From an uncultured Gammaproteobacteria bacterium (GTDB taxonomy: Bacteria > Pseudomonadota > Gammaproteobacteria > Steroidobacterales > GCA-2729495), in contig CAKZWQ010000017.1 in NCBI GenBank assembly GCA_937921935.1, forward strand, positions 46,246 through 110,245: a DNA stretch of 64,000 bases, in the 5' to 3' direction. Positions 1 through 8,754 of the stretch are shown in pieces. The notes beneath the pieces were generated by a model. That model did no database searches and had not been told where the DNA came from. It saw nothing but the letters and a program-made list of their open reading frames with translations. The stretch's first letter is position 1. Each line of letters starts with the position of its first letter. The position numbers were made by a program, and so were the translations under genes.

Positions 1-1063
1 TGGCTATCTGGCCCGCCGCGAAGTGTTCCCTGAAGGCGGGTGTCATGCGCTCGCTGAAAGTCTCTCCGTCGCGACGGATAAACAAGGCGGCCAGGCCCTG
101 GCTTGTGGCCAGTTCATAGCCGGCTTCCGGGCCCATCACCGTGAGCGCCGTGGCCCAGCCGTCGGCGGTGGTGCAGTCGTCGGCGATGACGGATACCGAC
201 GACAGCTTGCTTGTGACGGGCGTGCCCGTGCGCGGATCAACGATGTGGGCATAGCGTTCGCCGTCGGCTTCAAAGAAGTTGCGGTAGTCTCCGGAGGTCG
301 CCACCGCTGCATCCTGGCTCATCCCCAGAACTTGTTGCACCTGGCGGCCGCTGATCAGGGGACGCTCGATGCCGATGCGCCAGACAGTGCCATCATGGCG
401 TCGGCCCCGGGTGCGAAGATCGCCGCCAATATCCACCAGATAATTGTCGATGCCCGCCGCCTCCAGCAGCGTGGCGAGGCGATCAACCCCATGACCTTTA
501 GCGATGGCGCTCAGATCAATTTCCAGGTCCGGCAGTTCCTTGAGCAGGGCCGGCGGCTCCAGGCGCACCTGCAGGGCTGATGCCTTGATCGCGCTTTGCG
601 CATTTTGAATGGCCGCCGGGCTCGGCGGGGCCTCGCGCTGGCCCGCAGGGCCGAAACCCCAGGTTCGGACCAGTTTGCCGACGGTGATATTAAAGGCGCC
701 CTGACTGGCCTCGCCGATAGCCTGCCCCGCCATCACCACGGCCACGAGCTCCGGGCTCACGCGCAGCCAGGTGTCTGCCGGGCCCCGGTTGAAGCGAGAT
801 ATCTCTGAATCTTCGCGGTAGGTGGACATGGCCGCGTTGACACGCTCCAGCTCTGTCTCGATGTCCCGCGCCAGGGCCGCCAGGCTGAGGCCGGCGGGCA
901 GGCTGGCCACGCGGATCGTGTAAACCGTCCCCATGGTATTGCCCTGGATCGGGGCCGGCGGCGGCGCCGGCCCGCAGCCAGTGGCCAGGAACAGGCCCAG
1001 CAGGGCCGGGATCGAAGCCAATGAGCCGGGCAGGTAAATTCTTGGGTCGCTGAAAGTACTCAT
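1..1063 (-). CDS. apbE: FAD:protein FMN transferase ApbE (3' end off window)
   Basis: ApbE covalently attaches FMN to Thr residues of NqrB and NqrC. Translating the minus strand from the ATG at 1063 gives an open frame of 354 residues that reaches the window edge, close to the full length of the family, so only the last few residues are missing. The N-terminus is a lipoprotein-type signal ending L-A-T-G-C, so the protein should sit in the periplasm on a membrane. Family motifs seen are GNTMGT near residue 41, AIAKGHGVD, a DIGGDLR block, the ATSGDYRNF block followed by HIVDPRTG, and a C-terminal TTADGWATAL metal/flavin segment. It is divergent from nqrA with 66 bases between the starts, whereas many gammaproteobacteria carry apbE downstream of nqrF. 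Function is secure from the neighbours and motifs. Confidence 0.95.
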   Translation of the reverse strand, partial: MSTFSDPRIYLPGSLASIPALLGLFLATGCGPAPPPAPIQGNTMGTVYTIRVASLPAGLSLAALARDIETELERVNAAMSTYREDSEISRFNRGPADTWLRVSPELVAVVMAGQAIGEASQGAFNITVGKLVRTWGFGPAGQREAPPSPAAIQNAQSAIKASALQVRLEPPALLKELPDLEIDLSAIAKGHGVDRLATLLEAAGIDNYLVDIGGDLRTRGRRHDGTVWRIGIERPLISGRQVQQVLGMSQDAAVATSGDYRNFFEADGERYAHIVDPRTGTPVTSKLSSVSVIADDCTTADGWATALTVMGPEAGYELATSQGLAALFIRRDGETFSERMTPAFREHFAAGQIA

Positions 1064-1086
1064 GGCAGGTGTCGTGAGGGTTCTTT

Positions 1087-1114
1087 ATCATATTCGCCTT
1101 ATTTGGCTCAGCAA
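1087..1114 (-). promoter_or_regulatory. Candidate sigma70 promoter for apbE
   Basis: On the minus strand a TTGCTG (-35-like, 1114-1109) and TATGAT (-10-like, 1092-1087) are separated by 16 bases, placing transcription start about 15-20 bases before the apbE ATG at 1063. This is a pattern match only. No equally good plus-strand promoter for nqrA was found in the same 66-base gap. Confidence 0.4.
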
Positions 1115-1129
1115 TAAAAAGCTCCTCTG

Positions 1130-2491
1130 ATGTCCGCCAGTTTCAAGCTGCGGCGCGGTCTTGATGTTCCCTTGACCGGTGCCCCTGAACAGACCATTCA
1201 CGCTGCCCGTCCAGCCCGGACGGTGGCGGTCGTCGGCGTGGACTACATGGGGCTTAGACCGGCCCTGGCGGTGCAGGTGGGCGATCACGTCAAACTGGGT
1301 CAGTGTCTGTTTACGCACAAGAAATTGCCCGGCGTGAATTTCTGTGCGCCCGGCAGCGGCGAGGTCATTGAGATAAATCGCGGCCAGCGGCGGATGCTCC
1401 AGTCGGTAGTCATCCGGCTGGACGGACGCGATGAGCCATACGGGGAGTTTCCGTCGCTGGGTACCCACAGTCTCGATGCCCTGGACCGCGGCGCGGTGGT
1501 GGATCGCTTGCTCAAGTCCGGCTTGTGGACTTCGTTTCGCACCCGTCCGTACAGTAAGTTACCGGCCGCTGATGCGGAGCCTGCAGCTATCTTCGTCGCC
1601 GCGATGGATACCAATCCCCTGGCTGCTGACCCGAGCCTGGTGATTCATGAACAGGCGGACAGTTTTCGCGACGGCTTGCAGATTCTCAGCACCCTCACCA
1701 GCGGGAAGGTGCATGTCTGCCATGGTCCGGCCGCTGACTTGCCCTTGCCGGAACATTCTCATGTGCAGTCGACCACTTTTTCCGGTCCCCATCCGGCCGG
1801 GTTGCCGGGCACCCATATCCATTTTCTCGAACCCGTGGGCCCGGAGCGCTCTGTCTGGACCGTCGGCTACCAGGACGTCATCGCCATCGGCAAGCTTTTT
1901 CGGGACGGGGTGCTGTGGACAGAGCGGGTAATCGCTCTGGGTGGACCCATGATCGAAAATCCCCGGCTGCTGCGCACCCGTGTCGGCGCCTGTGTGGACG
2001 ATTTGCTGGGGGACGAGCTGCCGCAAATTGAATGCCGGGTCATTTCCGGCTCGCCCCTGTCCGGTCGCCGGGCTTCGGGCTGGGCGGCCTATCTCGGGCG
2101 CTATCACAACCAGTTGTCGGTCCTGGCAGAGGGTCGCGAGCGGGAATTATTCAGCTGGCTGCGGCCGGGTCGCCGCAAGTTTTCTGCCACGCGGGTTTTT
2201 GTCTCGCGCCTGGCCGGTGCCAAGCGCCGCTTCGGACTGAACACCTCCACTAATGGCAGCGCGCGCGCCATGGTGCCCATCGGTATCTACGAGTCCATGA
2301 TGCCGCAGGATTTGTTGCCTACGCAGTTACTGCGTGCATTGCTGGTGCAGGATACGGACACGGCGCAAAAGCTCGGCTGCCTGGAGCTGGATGAAGAAGA
2401 TCTGGCCCTGTGTTCTTTCGTCTGTCCCGGGAAGTATGACTACGGCCCGGCACTGCGTTCCAATCTCGAAATCATAGAGAAGGAAGGCTGA
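1130..2491 (+). CDS. nqrA: Na+-translocating NADH:quinone reductase subunit A
   Basis: NqrA is the large cytoplasmic-side subunit of the six-subunit Na+-NQR, which oxidises NADH, reduces ubiquinone and exports Na+. The 453-residue length is normal for the family, and the N-terminus has the family signature ([15 protein letters not shown]). A second typical segment, [10 protein letters not shown], is near residue 65. The start at 1130 has no clear Shine-Dalgarno but matches the family N-terminus. The stop overlaps the nqrB start (ATGA-type, position 2491), indicating translational coupling through the operon nqrABCDEF-nqrM. Confidence 0.97.
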   Translation: MSASFKLRRGLDVPLTGAPEQTIHAARPARTVAVVGVDYMGLRPALAVQVGDHVKLGQCLFTHKKLPGVNFCAPGSGEVIEINRGQRRMLQSVVIRLDGRDEPYGEFPSLGTHSLDALDRGAVVDRLLKSGLWTSFRTRPYSKLPAADAEPAAIFVAAMDTNPLAADPSLVIHEQADSFRDGLQILSTLTSGKVHVCHGPAADLPLPEHSHVQSTTFSGPHPAGLPGTHIHFLEPVGPERSVWTVGYQDVIAIGKLFRDGVLWTERVIALGGPMIENPRLLRTRVGACVDDLLGDELPQIECRVISGSPLSGRRASGWAAYLGRYHNQLSVLAEGRERELFSWLRPGRRKFSATRVFVSRLAGAKRRFGLNTSTNGSARAMVPIGIYESMMPQDLLPTQLLRALLVQDTDTAQKLGCLELDEEDLALCSFVCPGKYDYGPALRSNLEIIEKEG

Positions 2492-3714
2492 TGTCGCGGT
2501 TGAGACGCTGGCTGGACCGCCTCGAACCCTTGTTCGCCAAGGGCGGGCGTTACGAGCAATACCACGTCATCTACGAGATGGTCGATACGGTGTTTTACTC
2601 GCCGCCGGATGTCACGCGCACGGCGCCCCACGTGCGTGACGGCATCGACCTGAAACGCATCATGATCTATGTGGTGATCGCGACCATACCGGCAACCTTG
2701 GTGGGTCTGTGGAATACCGGCTACCAGGCCAATCTGGCTATGGAGGCGATGGGTGTTGCTGCTGCCCCCGGCTGGCGTGGCGGGGTACTGGCATGGTTTG
2801 GCATTGGCTATGACCCCCAGAGCATCTTGGCGTGCTTCTGGCACGGGTTCATGTACTACATGCCCATTTATTTGGTCACCCTGGTCGTCGGTGGTCTGTG
2901 GGAAGTTTTATTTGCGGCAGTTCGCAATCACGAGGTGAATGAGGGTTTCTTCGTCACCTCGGCCTTGTTTGCCCTGATTCTGCCGGCCACGATTCCGTTG
3001 TGGCAGGTGGCCCTGGGCATCAGTTTCGGCGTCGTGATTGCCAAGGAATGCTTTGGCGGGACCGGCAAGAACTTCCTGAACCCGGCGCTGGCAGGCCGGG
3101 CTTTTCTGTTTTTCGCTTATCCCGCCACCTTGAGCGGTGACAGTATCTGGACGGCCGTGGATGGTTTCAGCGGCGCGACACCCCTGGCGATTGCCGCGAG
3201 CAGTGGTCTTGAAGGTCTGGCGGCTGCGGGCGTGACCTTGCAGGATGCCTTGCTTGGCAATATCCAGGGCTCCGTGGGCTCGACGTCCGCCGTGGCCTGC
3301 CTGCTGGGTGGCCTCTTCCTGATCTACACACGCGTGGCGTCGTGGCGCATTATCGCCGGCGTCTTTCTGGGGATGGTCGCGATGGCGACTTTATTCAACC
3401 TTATCGGCAGTGATACCAATCCCCAGTTTGCCCTGAACTGGCAGTGGCACCTGGCCTTAGGTGGCTTCGCCTTCGGCATGGTGTTCATGGCAACGGATCC
3501 GGTCAGCGCCTCCATGACAAATCCCGGACGCTGGGCCTTCGGTGCGCTGATTGGCGTCATGACCGTGCTGATTCGCGTCGTGAACCCGGCTTTTCCAGAG
3601 GGCATCATGCTGGCGATCCTGTTTGCTAATTTGTTTGCCCCGGTTATTGACTACGTGGTTGTGCAACTGAATCTCCGACGGCGGCGTCGGCGCTTCGAAC
3701 AGGTGAACTCATGA
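2491..3714 (+). CDS. nqrB: Na+-translocating NADH:quinone reductase subunit B
   Basis: NqrB is the polytopic membrane subunit that carries covalent FMN and riboflavin and helps form the Na+ and quinone path. At 407 residues it has the expected size. The FMN attachment motif S-G-A-T is present, with Thr at about residue 230, the target of the ApbE encoded divergently upstream. Multiple hydrophobic helices are evident and the C-terminus is strongly basic (LRRRRRR). It overlaps nqrA by one base and nqrC by four bases, so the subunits are tightly coupled. Confidence 0.97.
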   Translation: MSRLRRWLDRLEPLFAKGGRYEQYHVIYEMVDTVFYSPPDVTRTAPHVRDGIDLKRIMIYVVIATIPATLVGLWNTGYQANLAMEAMGVAAAPGWRGGVLAWFGIGYDPQSILACFWHGFMYYMPIYLVTLVVGGLWEVLFAAVRNHEVNEGFFVTSALFALILPATIPLWQVALGISFGVVIAKECFGGTGKNFLNPALAGRAFLFFAYPATLSGDSIWTAVDGFSGATPLAIAASSGLEGLAAAGVTLQDALLGNIQGSVGSTSAVACLLGGLFLIYTRVASWRIIAGVFLGMVAMATLFNLIGSDTNPQFALNWQWHLALGGFAFGMVFMATDPVSASMTNPGRWAFGALIGVMTVLIRVVNPAFPEGIMLAILFANLFAPVIDYVVVQLNLRRRRRRFEQVNS

Positions 3715-4508
3715 TTCGCGGCTTGCTGAACCTGCCCAATGACGATTCCCGCAAGATCATTTTCGTGGCGGTGACGCTTTGCCTGGTTTGTTCGCTGATG
3801 GTGTCAACGGCGGCGGTTCTGCTGGCACCCATTCAGGCCGCCGAGAAGCAGGAGAGCCTGCGGCGCAATGTGCTGATTACGGCCGGTTTGCTTGATGCGG
3901 ACGACGAAGACGCCAACGTGGCTCAGTTATTTATGCAGATGGAAGCGCAGATTGTTGATCTGGATACCGGGGAATTCGCCAGCAATATTAATGCGCTTAG
4001 CTTCGATCCGGTCAGGGCCAGGCGCGACCCGGCGCTGAGTGATGAGCTGGATGAGGACGCCGACGTCGCCGGTATCGACCGGCGCGAACGTTACATCCGC
4101 GTCTATATTGTCCGCGACGGCGAAAAGATAAGTCGCCTGGTGTTGCCAATTCGCGGCCGCGGCTTGTGGTCGACCCTGTATGCCTTCATTGCCGTGGAGG
4201 GCGACTTCAATACCGTTGCCGCAGTGAATTTTTTCGAACACGGTGAAACGCCGGGGCTGGCAGATATTGATGATCCGGACTGGCAGTCCATGTGGGTGGG
4301 CCGGCAGATATTTGATGCCGCCGGTGACCCCCGGCTGCGGGTGATCCGCGGGCGCGTGAACCAGCAGAGTCCCAGCGCAATCAATGAGCTGGATGGCATA
4401 TCCGGTGCGACGCTGACGGGCAACGGGGTCAGTAATCTGCTGGCATTCTGGTTCGGTGATATGGGTTATCGGACTTTTCTCAGCAATTTGCGGACTCAAG
4501 GGGCCTGA
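3711..4508 (+). CDS. nqrC: Na+-translocating NADH:quinone reductase subunit C
   Basis: NqrC is a single-span subunit with a periplasmic FMN-binding domain. The sequence shows one N-terminal hydrophobic helix (about residues 17-40) and a C-terminal FMN-binding domain with the attachment motif GISGATLTG, Thr at about residue 234, the second ApbE target in this operon. Length 265 residues fits the family. The start overlaps the nqrB stop by four bases. Confidence 0.97.
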   Translation: MIRGLLNLPNDDSRKIIFVAVTLCLVCSLMVSTAAVLLAPIQAAEKQESLRRNVLITAGLLDADDEDANVAQLFMQMEAQIVDLDTGEFASNINALSFDPVRARRDPALSDELDEDADVAGIDRRERYIRVYIVRDGEKISRLVLPIRGRGLWSTLYAFIAVEGDFNTVAAVNFFEHGETPGLADIDDPDWQSMWVGRQIFDAAGDPRLRVIRGRVNQQSPSAINELDGISGATLTGNGVSNLLAFWFGDMGYRTFLSNLRTQGA

Positions 4509-4509
4509 G

Positions 4510-5172
4510 ATGGATAGTTCCCCGAAGAAAGTGCTGTTGGATCCCCTGGTAGACAACAACCCGGTTACCTTGCAGGTTCTGGGTATCTGTTCCGCCCTGG
4601 CCGTGACGACAAACGTGCTGAACTCCCTGATTATGAGTGCGGCCTTGACGGTGGTTTGCATTTTCTCCAACGGTGCAGTTAGTGCGATCCGGCGTCATAT
4701 CCCCGGCAGTATCCGGATCATCGTGCAGATGACTATCATCGCGTCACTGGTGATCGTGGTCGATCAGTTATTGAAGGCCTTTGCTTTCGAGGCTTCCAGG
4801 ACGCTGTCTGTCTTTATTGGCCTGATTATTACCAACTGCATTGTGCTGGGTCGGGCCGAGGCCTTTGCCAGCAAGAACCCGGTCGGCTTGAGCATGCTGG
4901 ATGGTTTGGGTAACGGGCTGGGGTACAGCCTGGTGCTTATCATCGTTGGCGCTGTTCGCGAATTATTTGGCAGCGGCTCCTTGCTGGGCTACGTTGTTTT
5001 GAATCCCGAGCAGGATGGCGGCTGGTATGTAACCAACGGCATGTTGCTGTTGCCACCCAGTGCCTTCTTCATCATCGGCCTGATGATCTGGGGCTTGCGC
5101 ACCTGGAAGCGCGATCAGGTTGAGCCGGAAGAGTTCCAGATTCACCAGATCCATCGACAGGAAGTGCTCTGA
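4510..5172 (+). CDS. nqrD: Na+-translocating NADH:quinone reductase subunit D
   Basis: NqrD is an integral membrane subunit that, with NqrE, holds an intramembrane iron centre. The start chosen is the ATG at 4510, one base after the nqrC stop, giving 220 residues; a longer in-frame extension from 4456 lies inside nqrC and does not match the family start. Cys residues at about positions 27 and 110 sit in inverted half-helix segments (LGICSAL and TNCIVLG), matching the conserved iron-ligand Cys of NqrD. The stop overlaps the nqrE start. Confidence 0.96.
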   Translation: MDSSPKKVLLDPLVDNNPVTLQVLGICSALAVTTNVLNSLIMSAALTVVCIFSNGAVSAIRRHIPGSIRIIVQMTIIASLVIVVDQLLKAFAFEASRTLSVFIGLIITNCIVLGRAEAFASKNPVGLSMLDGLGNGLGYSLVLIIVGAVRELFGSGSLLGYVVLNPEQDGGWYVTNGMLLLPPSAFFIIGLMIWGLRTWKRDQVEPEEFQIHQIHRQEVL

Positions 5173-5780
5173 TGGAAGATGCCATCAGCCTGTTCGTTCG
5201 CGCCATTTTCGTCGAGAACCTGGCCCTCGCCTTTTTCCTTGGCATGTGCACCTTTCTGGCTGTCTCCAAGAGCATCGAAACGGCTATTGGCCTGGGCGTT
5301 GCGGTGGTCGTGGTCATGGTCGTCACCGTCCCGGTCAACAATCTGCTCTACCAGTACTTTCTCAACCAGGGTGCCCTGGCCTGGGCCGGCTTGCCTGCCG
5401 TGGATATGAGCTTTCTCGGCCTGATCAGCTACATCGGCGTTATTGCCGCGCTGGTGCAGGTGCTGGAAATGGTCCTGGATCGTTATTTTCCGGCCCTGTA
5501 CAACGCTCTGGGTATTTTTCTGCCCCTGATCACGGTGAACTGCGCCATTCTCGGCGCCTCCCTGTTCATGGTGGAACGCTCCTACGACTTTGGCGAAAGC
5601 GTGGTGTTTGGCCTGGGGGGCGGCATTGGCTGGGCGTTGGCCATCATTGCCCTGGCCGGTATTCGCGAGAAACTGAAATACAGTGATGTGCCCGAGGGCC
5701 TGCAGGGATTGGGTATCACCTTTATCACCGTAGGCCTGATGTCCATGGGTTTCATGGCCTTCTCGGGTATTCAGCTCTAA
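5172..5780 (+). CDS. nqrE: Na+-translocating NADH:quinone reductase subunit E
   Basis: NqrE is the homologous partner of NqrD. The 202-residue polytopic protein carries Cys at about residues 26 ([11 protein letters not shown]) and 124 ([12 protein letters not shown]), which together with the NqrD cysteines can ligate the intramembrane [2Fe-2S] centre. It starts on the last base of nqrD and is followed after 15 bases by nqrF. Confidence 0.96.
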   Translation: MEDAISLFVRAIFVENLALAFFLGMCTFLAVSKSIETAIGLGVAVVVVMVVTVPVNNLLYQYFLNQGALAWAGLPAVDMSFLGLISYIGVIAALVQVLEMVLDRYFPALYNALGIFLPLITVNCAILGASLFMVERSYDFGESVVFGLGGGIGWALAIIALAGIREKLKYSDVPEGLQGLGITFITVGLMSMGFMAFSGIQL

Positions 5781-5795
5781 GGCGCGCGTCAGGCT

Positions 5796-7019
5796 ATGCA
5801 GGAAATTACTCTGGGCGTCGCATTATTCACCGTGGTGGTGATGCTGCTGGTGTTCTTTATCCTGGCAGCCCGCTCCCGGTTGGTGCCCTCCGGTGACGTG
5901 CAGCTTTTGATCAATGACGAAAAGACAGTGACCGTGCCAGTGGGCGGCAAGCTGCTGTCTGCCCTGGCCGATGCCGACCTGTTCCTGGCATCGGCCTGTG
6001 GCGGCGGTGGGACCTGCGCCCAATGCCGGTGCAAAATATTGGAGGGCGGGGGCTCAATCCTGCCCACCGAAACTTCTCTTATCAGTAAACGCGAAGCCCG
6101 CGAGGGTGAGCGCCTTGCCTGCCAGGTGACAGTCAAGCACGACATGAAGATTGTTGTGCCGGACGAGGTTTTCGGGGTCAGGCAATGGACCGCCAAAGTC
6201 CGCTCGAATAACAACGTCGCAACCTTCATCAAGGAATTAGTCCTTGAGCTGCCCGCCGGCGAACCCCTCGATTTTGGCGCCGGTGGTTATATCCAGATTG
6301 AGTGCCCGGCTTTCGAACTGGACTTCAAGAATATCGATGTCGATCAGGAGTTCCGCCCCGAATGGGATCACTACAAGATCTGGGATTTGCATGCCTCGGT
6401 TACGTCACCCGTGGTGCGCGCCTATTCCATGGCTAATTACCCTGAAGAAAACGACATCGTGATGCTGAATGTCCGCATCGCCACGCCGCCGCCGGCCCTG
6501 TGGGAGAAAGCTCCACCCGGCGCCATGTCTTCTTATATTTTTGGCCTGAAGCCAGGTGATACAGTCACTATTTCCGGCCCCTACGGTGAGTTCTACGCGC
6601 GCGACACGGACAAGGAGATGATCTTCGTGGGTGGCGGTGCCGGCATGGCGCCCATGCGCTCGCATATCTTTGACCAGTTACGCCGCCTGCATACGCAGCG
6701 CAAACTGAGTTTCTGGTATGGCGCACGCAGTAAGCGCGAAATGTTCTATGTAGAGGATTTCGACGAGCTGGCGGCGGAGAATGAAAATTTTGACTGGCAC
6801 GTAGCACTATCGGAGCCCCTGCCTGAAGATGACTGGGATGGCTATACGGGCTTTATCCACAATGTGCTCTTCGCCGAGTACCTGAAGAACCACCCGGCGC
6901 CGGAGGACTGCGAGTACTATCTGTGTGGGCCGCCGGTGATGAATGCGGCGGTCATCGATATGCTTGAGAATCTTGGTGTCGAGCGTGAGAACATCATGCT
7001 TGACGATTTCGGCGGCTGA
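5796..7019 (+). CDS. nqrF: Na+-translocating NADH:quinone reductase subunit F
   Basis: NqrF is the NADH-oxidising entry subunit. It has an N-terminal membrane helix (about 5-25), a plant-type [2Fe-2S] ferredoxin domain with Cys at about 68, 74, 77 and 109, and then an FAD/NADH reductase module with the FAD motif RAYSMANYP, the [11 protein letters not shown] nucleotide-binding loop and a C-terminal [10 protein letters not shown] segment. The 407-residue length matches the family. The stop is two bases before nqrM. Confidence 0.97.
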   Translation: MQEITLGVALFTVVVMLLVFFILAARSRLVPSGDVQLLINDEKTVTVPVGGKLLSALADADLFLASACGGGGTCAQCRCKILEGGGSILPTETSLISKREAREGERLACQVTVKHDMKIVVPDEVFGVRQWTAKVRSNNNVATFIKELVLELPAGEPLDFGAGGYIQIECPAFELDFKNIDVDQEFRPEWDHYKIWDLHASVTSPVVRAYSMANYPEENDIVMLNVRIATPPPALWEKAPPGAMSSYIFGLKPGDTVTISGPYGEFYARDTDKEMIFVGGGAGMAPMRSHIFDQLRRLHTQRKLSFWYGARSKREMFYVEDFDELAAENENFDWHVALSEPLPEDDWDGYTGFIHNVLFAEYLKNHPAPEDCEYYLCGPPVMNAAVIDMLENLGVERENIMLDDFGG

Positions 7020-7021
7020 AC

Positions 7022-7204
7022 ATGGCGGTATTTGCACTGAGTCTGATATTAATGCTGGCTGCCGTGCTCGCCATGGCAATCGGCAAACTGCTGGGCCGGG
7101 GCGGCATCCGCGGAGGTTGCGGGTCGCTGGCCGGGGTAGACGGCGGCGAACGTTGCGCCCTGTGCACCCGGCCTTGTCGCCAGCGTCGTTCGGGGAAGGG
7201 CTAA
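7022..7204 (+). CDS. nqrM: Na+-NQR maturation protein NqrM (DUF539)
   Basis: NqrM is a small membrane-anchored Cys protein needed to assemble Na+-NQR, thought to deliver iron to the NqrD/NqrE centre. The 60-residue product has an N-terminal hydrophobic helix (about 4-24) and four Cys at about 33, 45, 48 and 52 in a C-x2-C-x3-C tail, the DUF539 pattern. Its position directly behind nqrF (two-base gap) confirms the call. Confidence 0.93.
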   Translation: MAVFALSLILMLAAVLAMAIGKLLGRGGIRGGCGSLAGVDGGERCALCTRPCRQRRSGKG

Positions 7205-7266
7205 TTCATCAATCCCTTCCTGCAACAGGAGTTCGGTCAGGCTGACCGATAAACAGGGGTAAGGGC

Positions 7267-7665
7267 ATGCCATTACGCAAAGTCCTGGTTCGGGAATATA
7301 TGGCGGCTAATCCGGTCACGGTGGCGCCGGACACGCCAATTCTGCAGGCTATTCACGCGCTGGTCGAACATCGTATATCCGGGCTGCCGGTGGTTGACCT
7401 GCGCGGCAACCTGGTGGGCATGCTGTCGGAATCCGACTGTTTGCCTATTGCTGTTCAGGCCAGTTATCACGGCGAACTGGGCGGGACGGTCAGCGAGTAC
7501 ATGAGTCACGAGGTCAAGACCGTCGATCCCGACGACAGCATCGTAGAGCTTGCCGAGCGCTTCATGCGCAACAAGCTGCGGCGTTATCCTGTCGTGGAGC
7601 GCCAGCGTGTGGTGGGGCAGATCAGTCGGCGTGACGTCTTACGCGCCATGGAGTTTCTCTACTGA
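7267..7665 (+). CDS. Tandem CBS-domain protein
   Basis: A 132-residue protein made almost entirely of two CBS motifs: the first (about residues 10-60, NPVTVAPDTPILQAIHAL ending MLSESDC) and the second (about 70-130, VKTVDPDDSIVELAERF ending ISRRDVLRAM). Such stand-alone pairs usually bind adenine nucleotides and regulate partners. It lies 62 bases after nqrM on the same strand, so it may be co-transcribed with nqr, but nothing in the sequence identifies its partner. Confidence 0.88.
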   Translation: MPLRKVLVREYMAANPVTVAPDTPILQAIHALVEHRISGLPVVDLRGNLVGMLSESDCLPIAVQASYHGELGGTVSEYMSHEVKTVDPDDSIVELAERFMRNKLRRYPVVERQRVVGQISRRDVLRAMEFLY

Positions 7666-7694
7666 GTGCTTACTCGTATTGCTGGCGGCCTGGC

Positions 7695-8732
7695 TTGCTA
7701 TTACTCCTTTCGGTGATGCTGATGTCGGCTGCCTGGTCCCAGGCCCTTGCTCAGCCCAGGGTTGACGCCAGCCGGGCCCAGATTCTGCAGCAGTCCGGCC
7801 CCAAGTATCCGCGTGATGCCAAAAAACGCGGCCAGGAAGGCTGGGTCATGCTTAGCTTCATGGTGAATAAAAAGGGCGGTGTGTCTGACGCCCTGATCGA
7901 AGATTCCAGTGGCGTCCCGGCCTTTGAAAAAGAAGCCTTGAAGATCGTCAGAAAATGGCGGTACGAGTCGGCCACGCTTGATGGAGAACCAGTTCCGCAA
8001 CGCCAGACCCGCCTGGTTCTGACCTATGCCATGGACATGCCCCGACGTGGCGCCGGCCTGCGTTTTCGAGAAGGTTATAGCTCAGTGCAGGAGCGACTGA
8101 AGGAGCAGGATTACACCGGCGCGCAGCGCGAGTGGCAGACGCTGGCGGATTTTGACGGCTGGAATCTTTACGAGACGGCGCGTCTATGGGCGCTTTATGC
8201 CCTGGTGGGGGAGGCCCAGGGAGACAATGAGCAGGCCCTGACAGGCTTGTTGCGGGCAACAAGGGGTGGCGGTAGTTACCTGGAGAAGGATTTCTATGCG
8301 GCCGCCCTGCGCAAGATGTTTGTCCTGCAGCTGCGGGCCGACAATCGCGCTGGTGCCCTGGCCACTTATGGACAGCTGGAGCGGCGCGCCGGGTCTCTCG
8401 ATGGTTTCGAGCAACTCACCGAGGCGGCCACCACCTTGCGGGAACGCCTGCAGGCATCGGAAGTCCTGGCGGCAGAAGCCCGGGTGGAGGTGATTGCCGG
8501 CAAGACCTTCTGGACCCGTCGCCTGTTGCGCCGCGAAGTTGAATTATTCGATATTCGCGGCAAGCTGGAGAGCATCGATTTTCGTTGCGATTGGGGCCGG
8601 TTGACGGACAAGGCCGTGGTCGGCAAGCGCTGGCAATTGCCTCCAGAGTACGGGGATTGCGACGTTTATGTGTATGGACGCAAGGGCTCGCGTTTCAGTC
8701 TGCTGCAGTTTCCGGCCATCCCGGCAGGCTGA
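7695..8732 (+). CDS. Periplasmic TonB C-terminal-domain protein
   Basis: The 345-residue product starts with a signal peptide (start could be TTG 7695 or the internal ATG at 7716) followed immediately by a TonB-C-like domain (about residues 25-115: QQSGPKYPRDAKKRGQEGWV, then AFEKEALKIVRKWRYE). The rest is a helical, TPR-like region and a C-terminal beta-rich segment with no recognised domain. Having the TonB-C fold at the N-terminus without a TM-anchored Pro-rich spacer means it is not an ordinary TonB. Role unknown. It is 29 bases behind the CBS gene and convergent with the mtrB-like gene. Confidence 0.8.
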   Translation: MLLLLSVMLMSAAWSQALAQPRVDASRAQILQQSGPKYPRDAKKRGQEGWVMLSFMVNKKGGVSDALIEDSSGVPAFEKEALKIVRKWRYESATLDGEPVPQRQTRLVLTYAMDMPRRGAGLRFREGYSSVQERLKEQDYTGAQREWQTLADFDGWNLYETARLWALYALVGEAQGDNEQALTGLLRATRGGGSYLEKDFYAAALRKMFVLQLRADNRAGALATYGQLERRAGSLDGFEQLTEAATTLRERLQASEVLAAEARVEVIAGKTFWTRRLLRREVELFDIRGKLESIDFRCDWGRLTDKAVVGKRWQLPPEYGDCDVYVYGRKGSRFSLLQFPAIPAG

Positions 8733-8754
8733 TTGACGGCGCTGACTGACTTAT

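Noticed and set aside
23..1091. Plus- and minus-strand open frames over apbE
   Set aside because: Reading the minus strand from 1063 gives an intact ApbE; the other frames are its shadows.
7234..7248. CGGTCAGGCTGACCG palindrome before the CBS gene
   Set aside because: The arms leave too small a loop for an RNA hairpin, and operator use cannot be supported.
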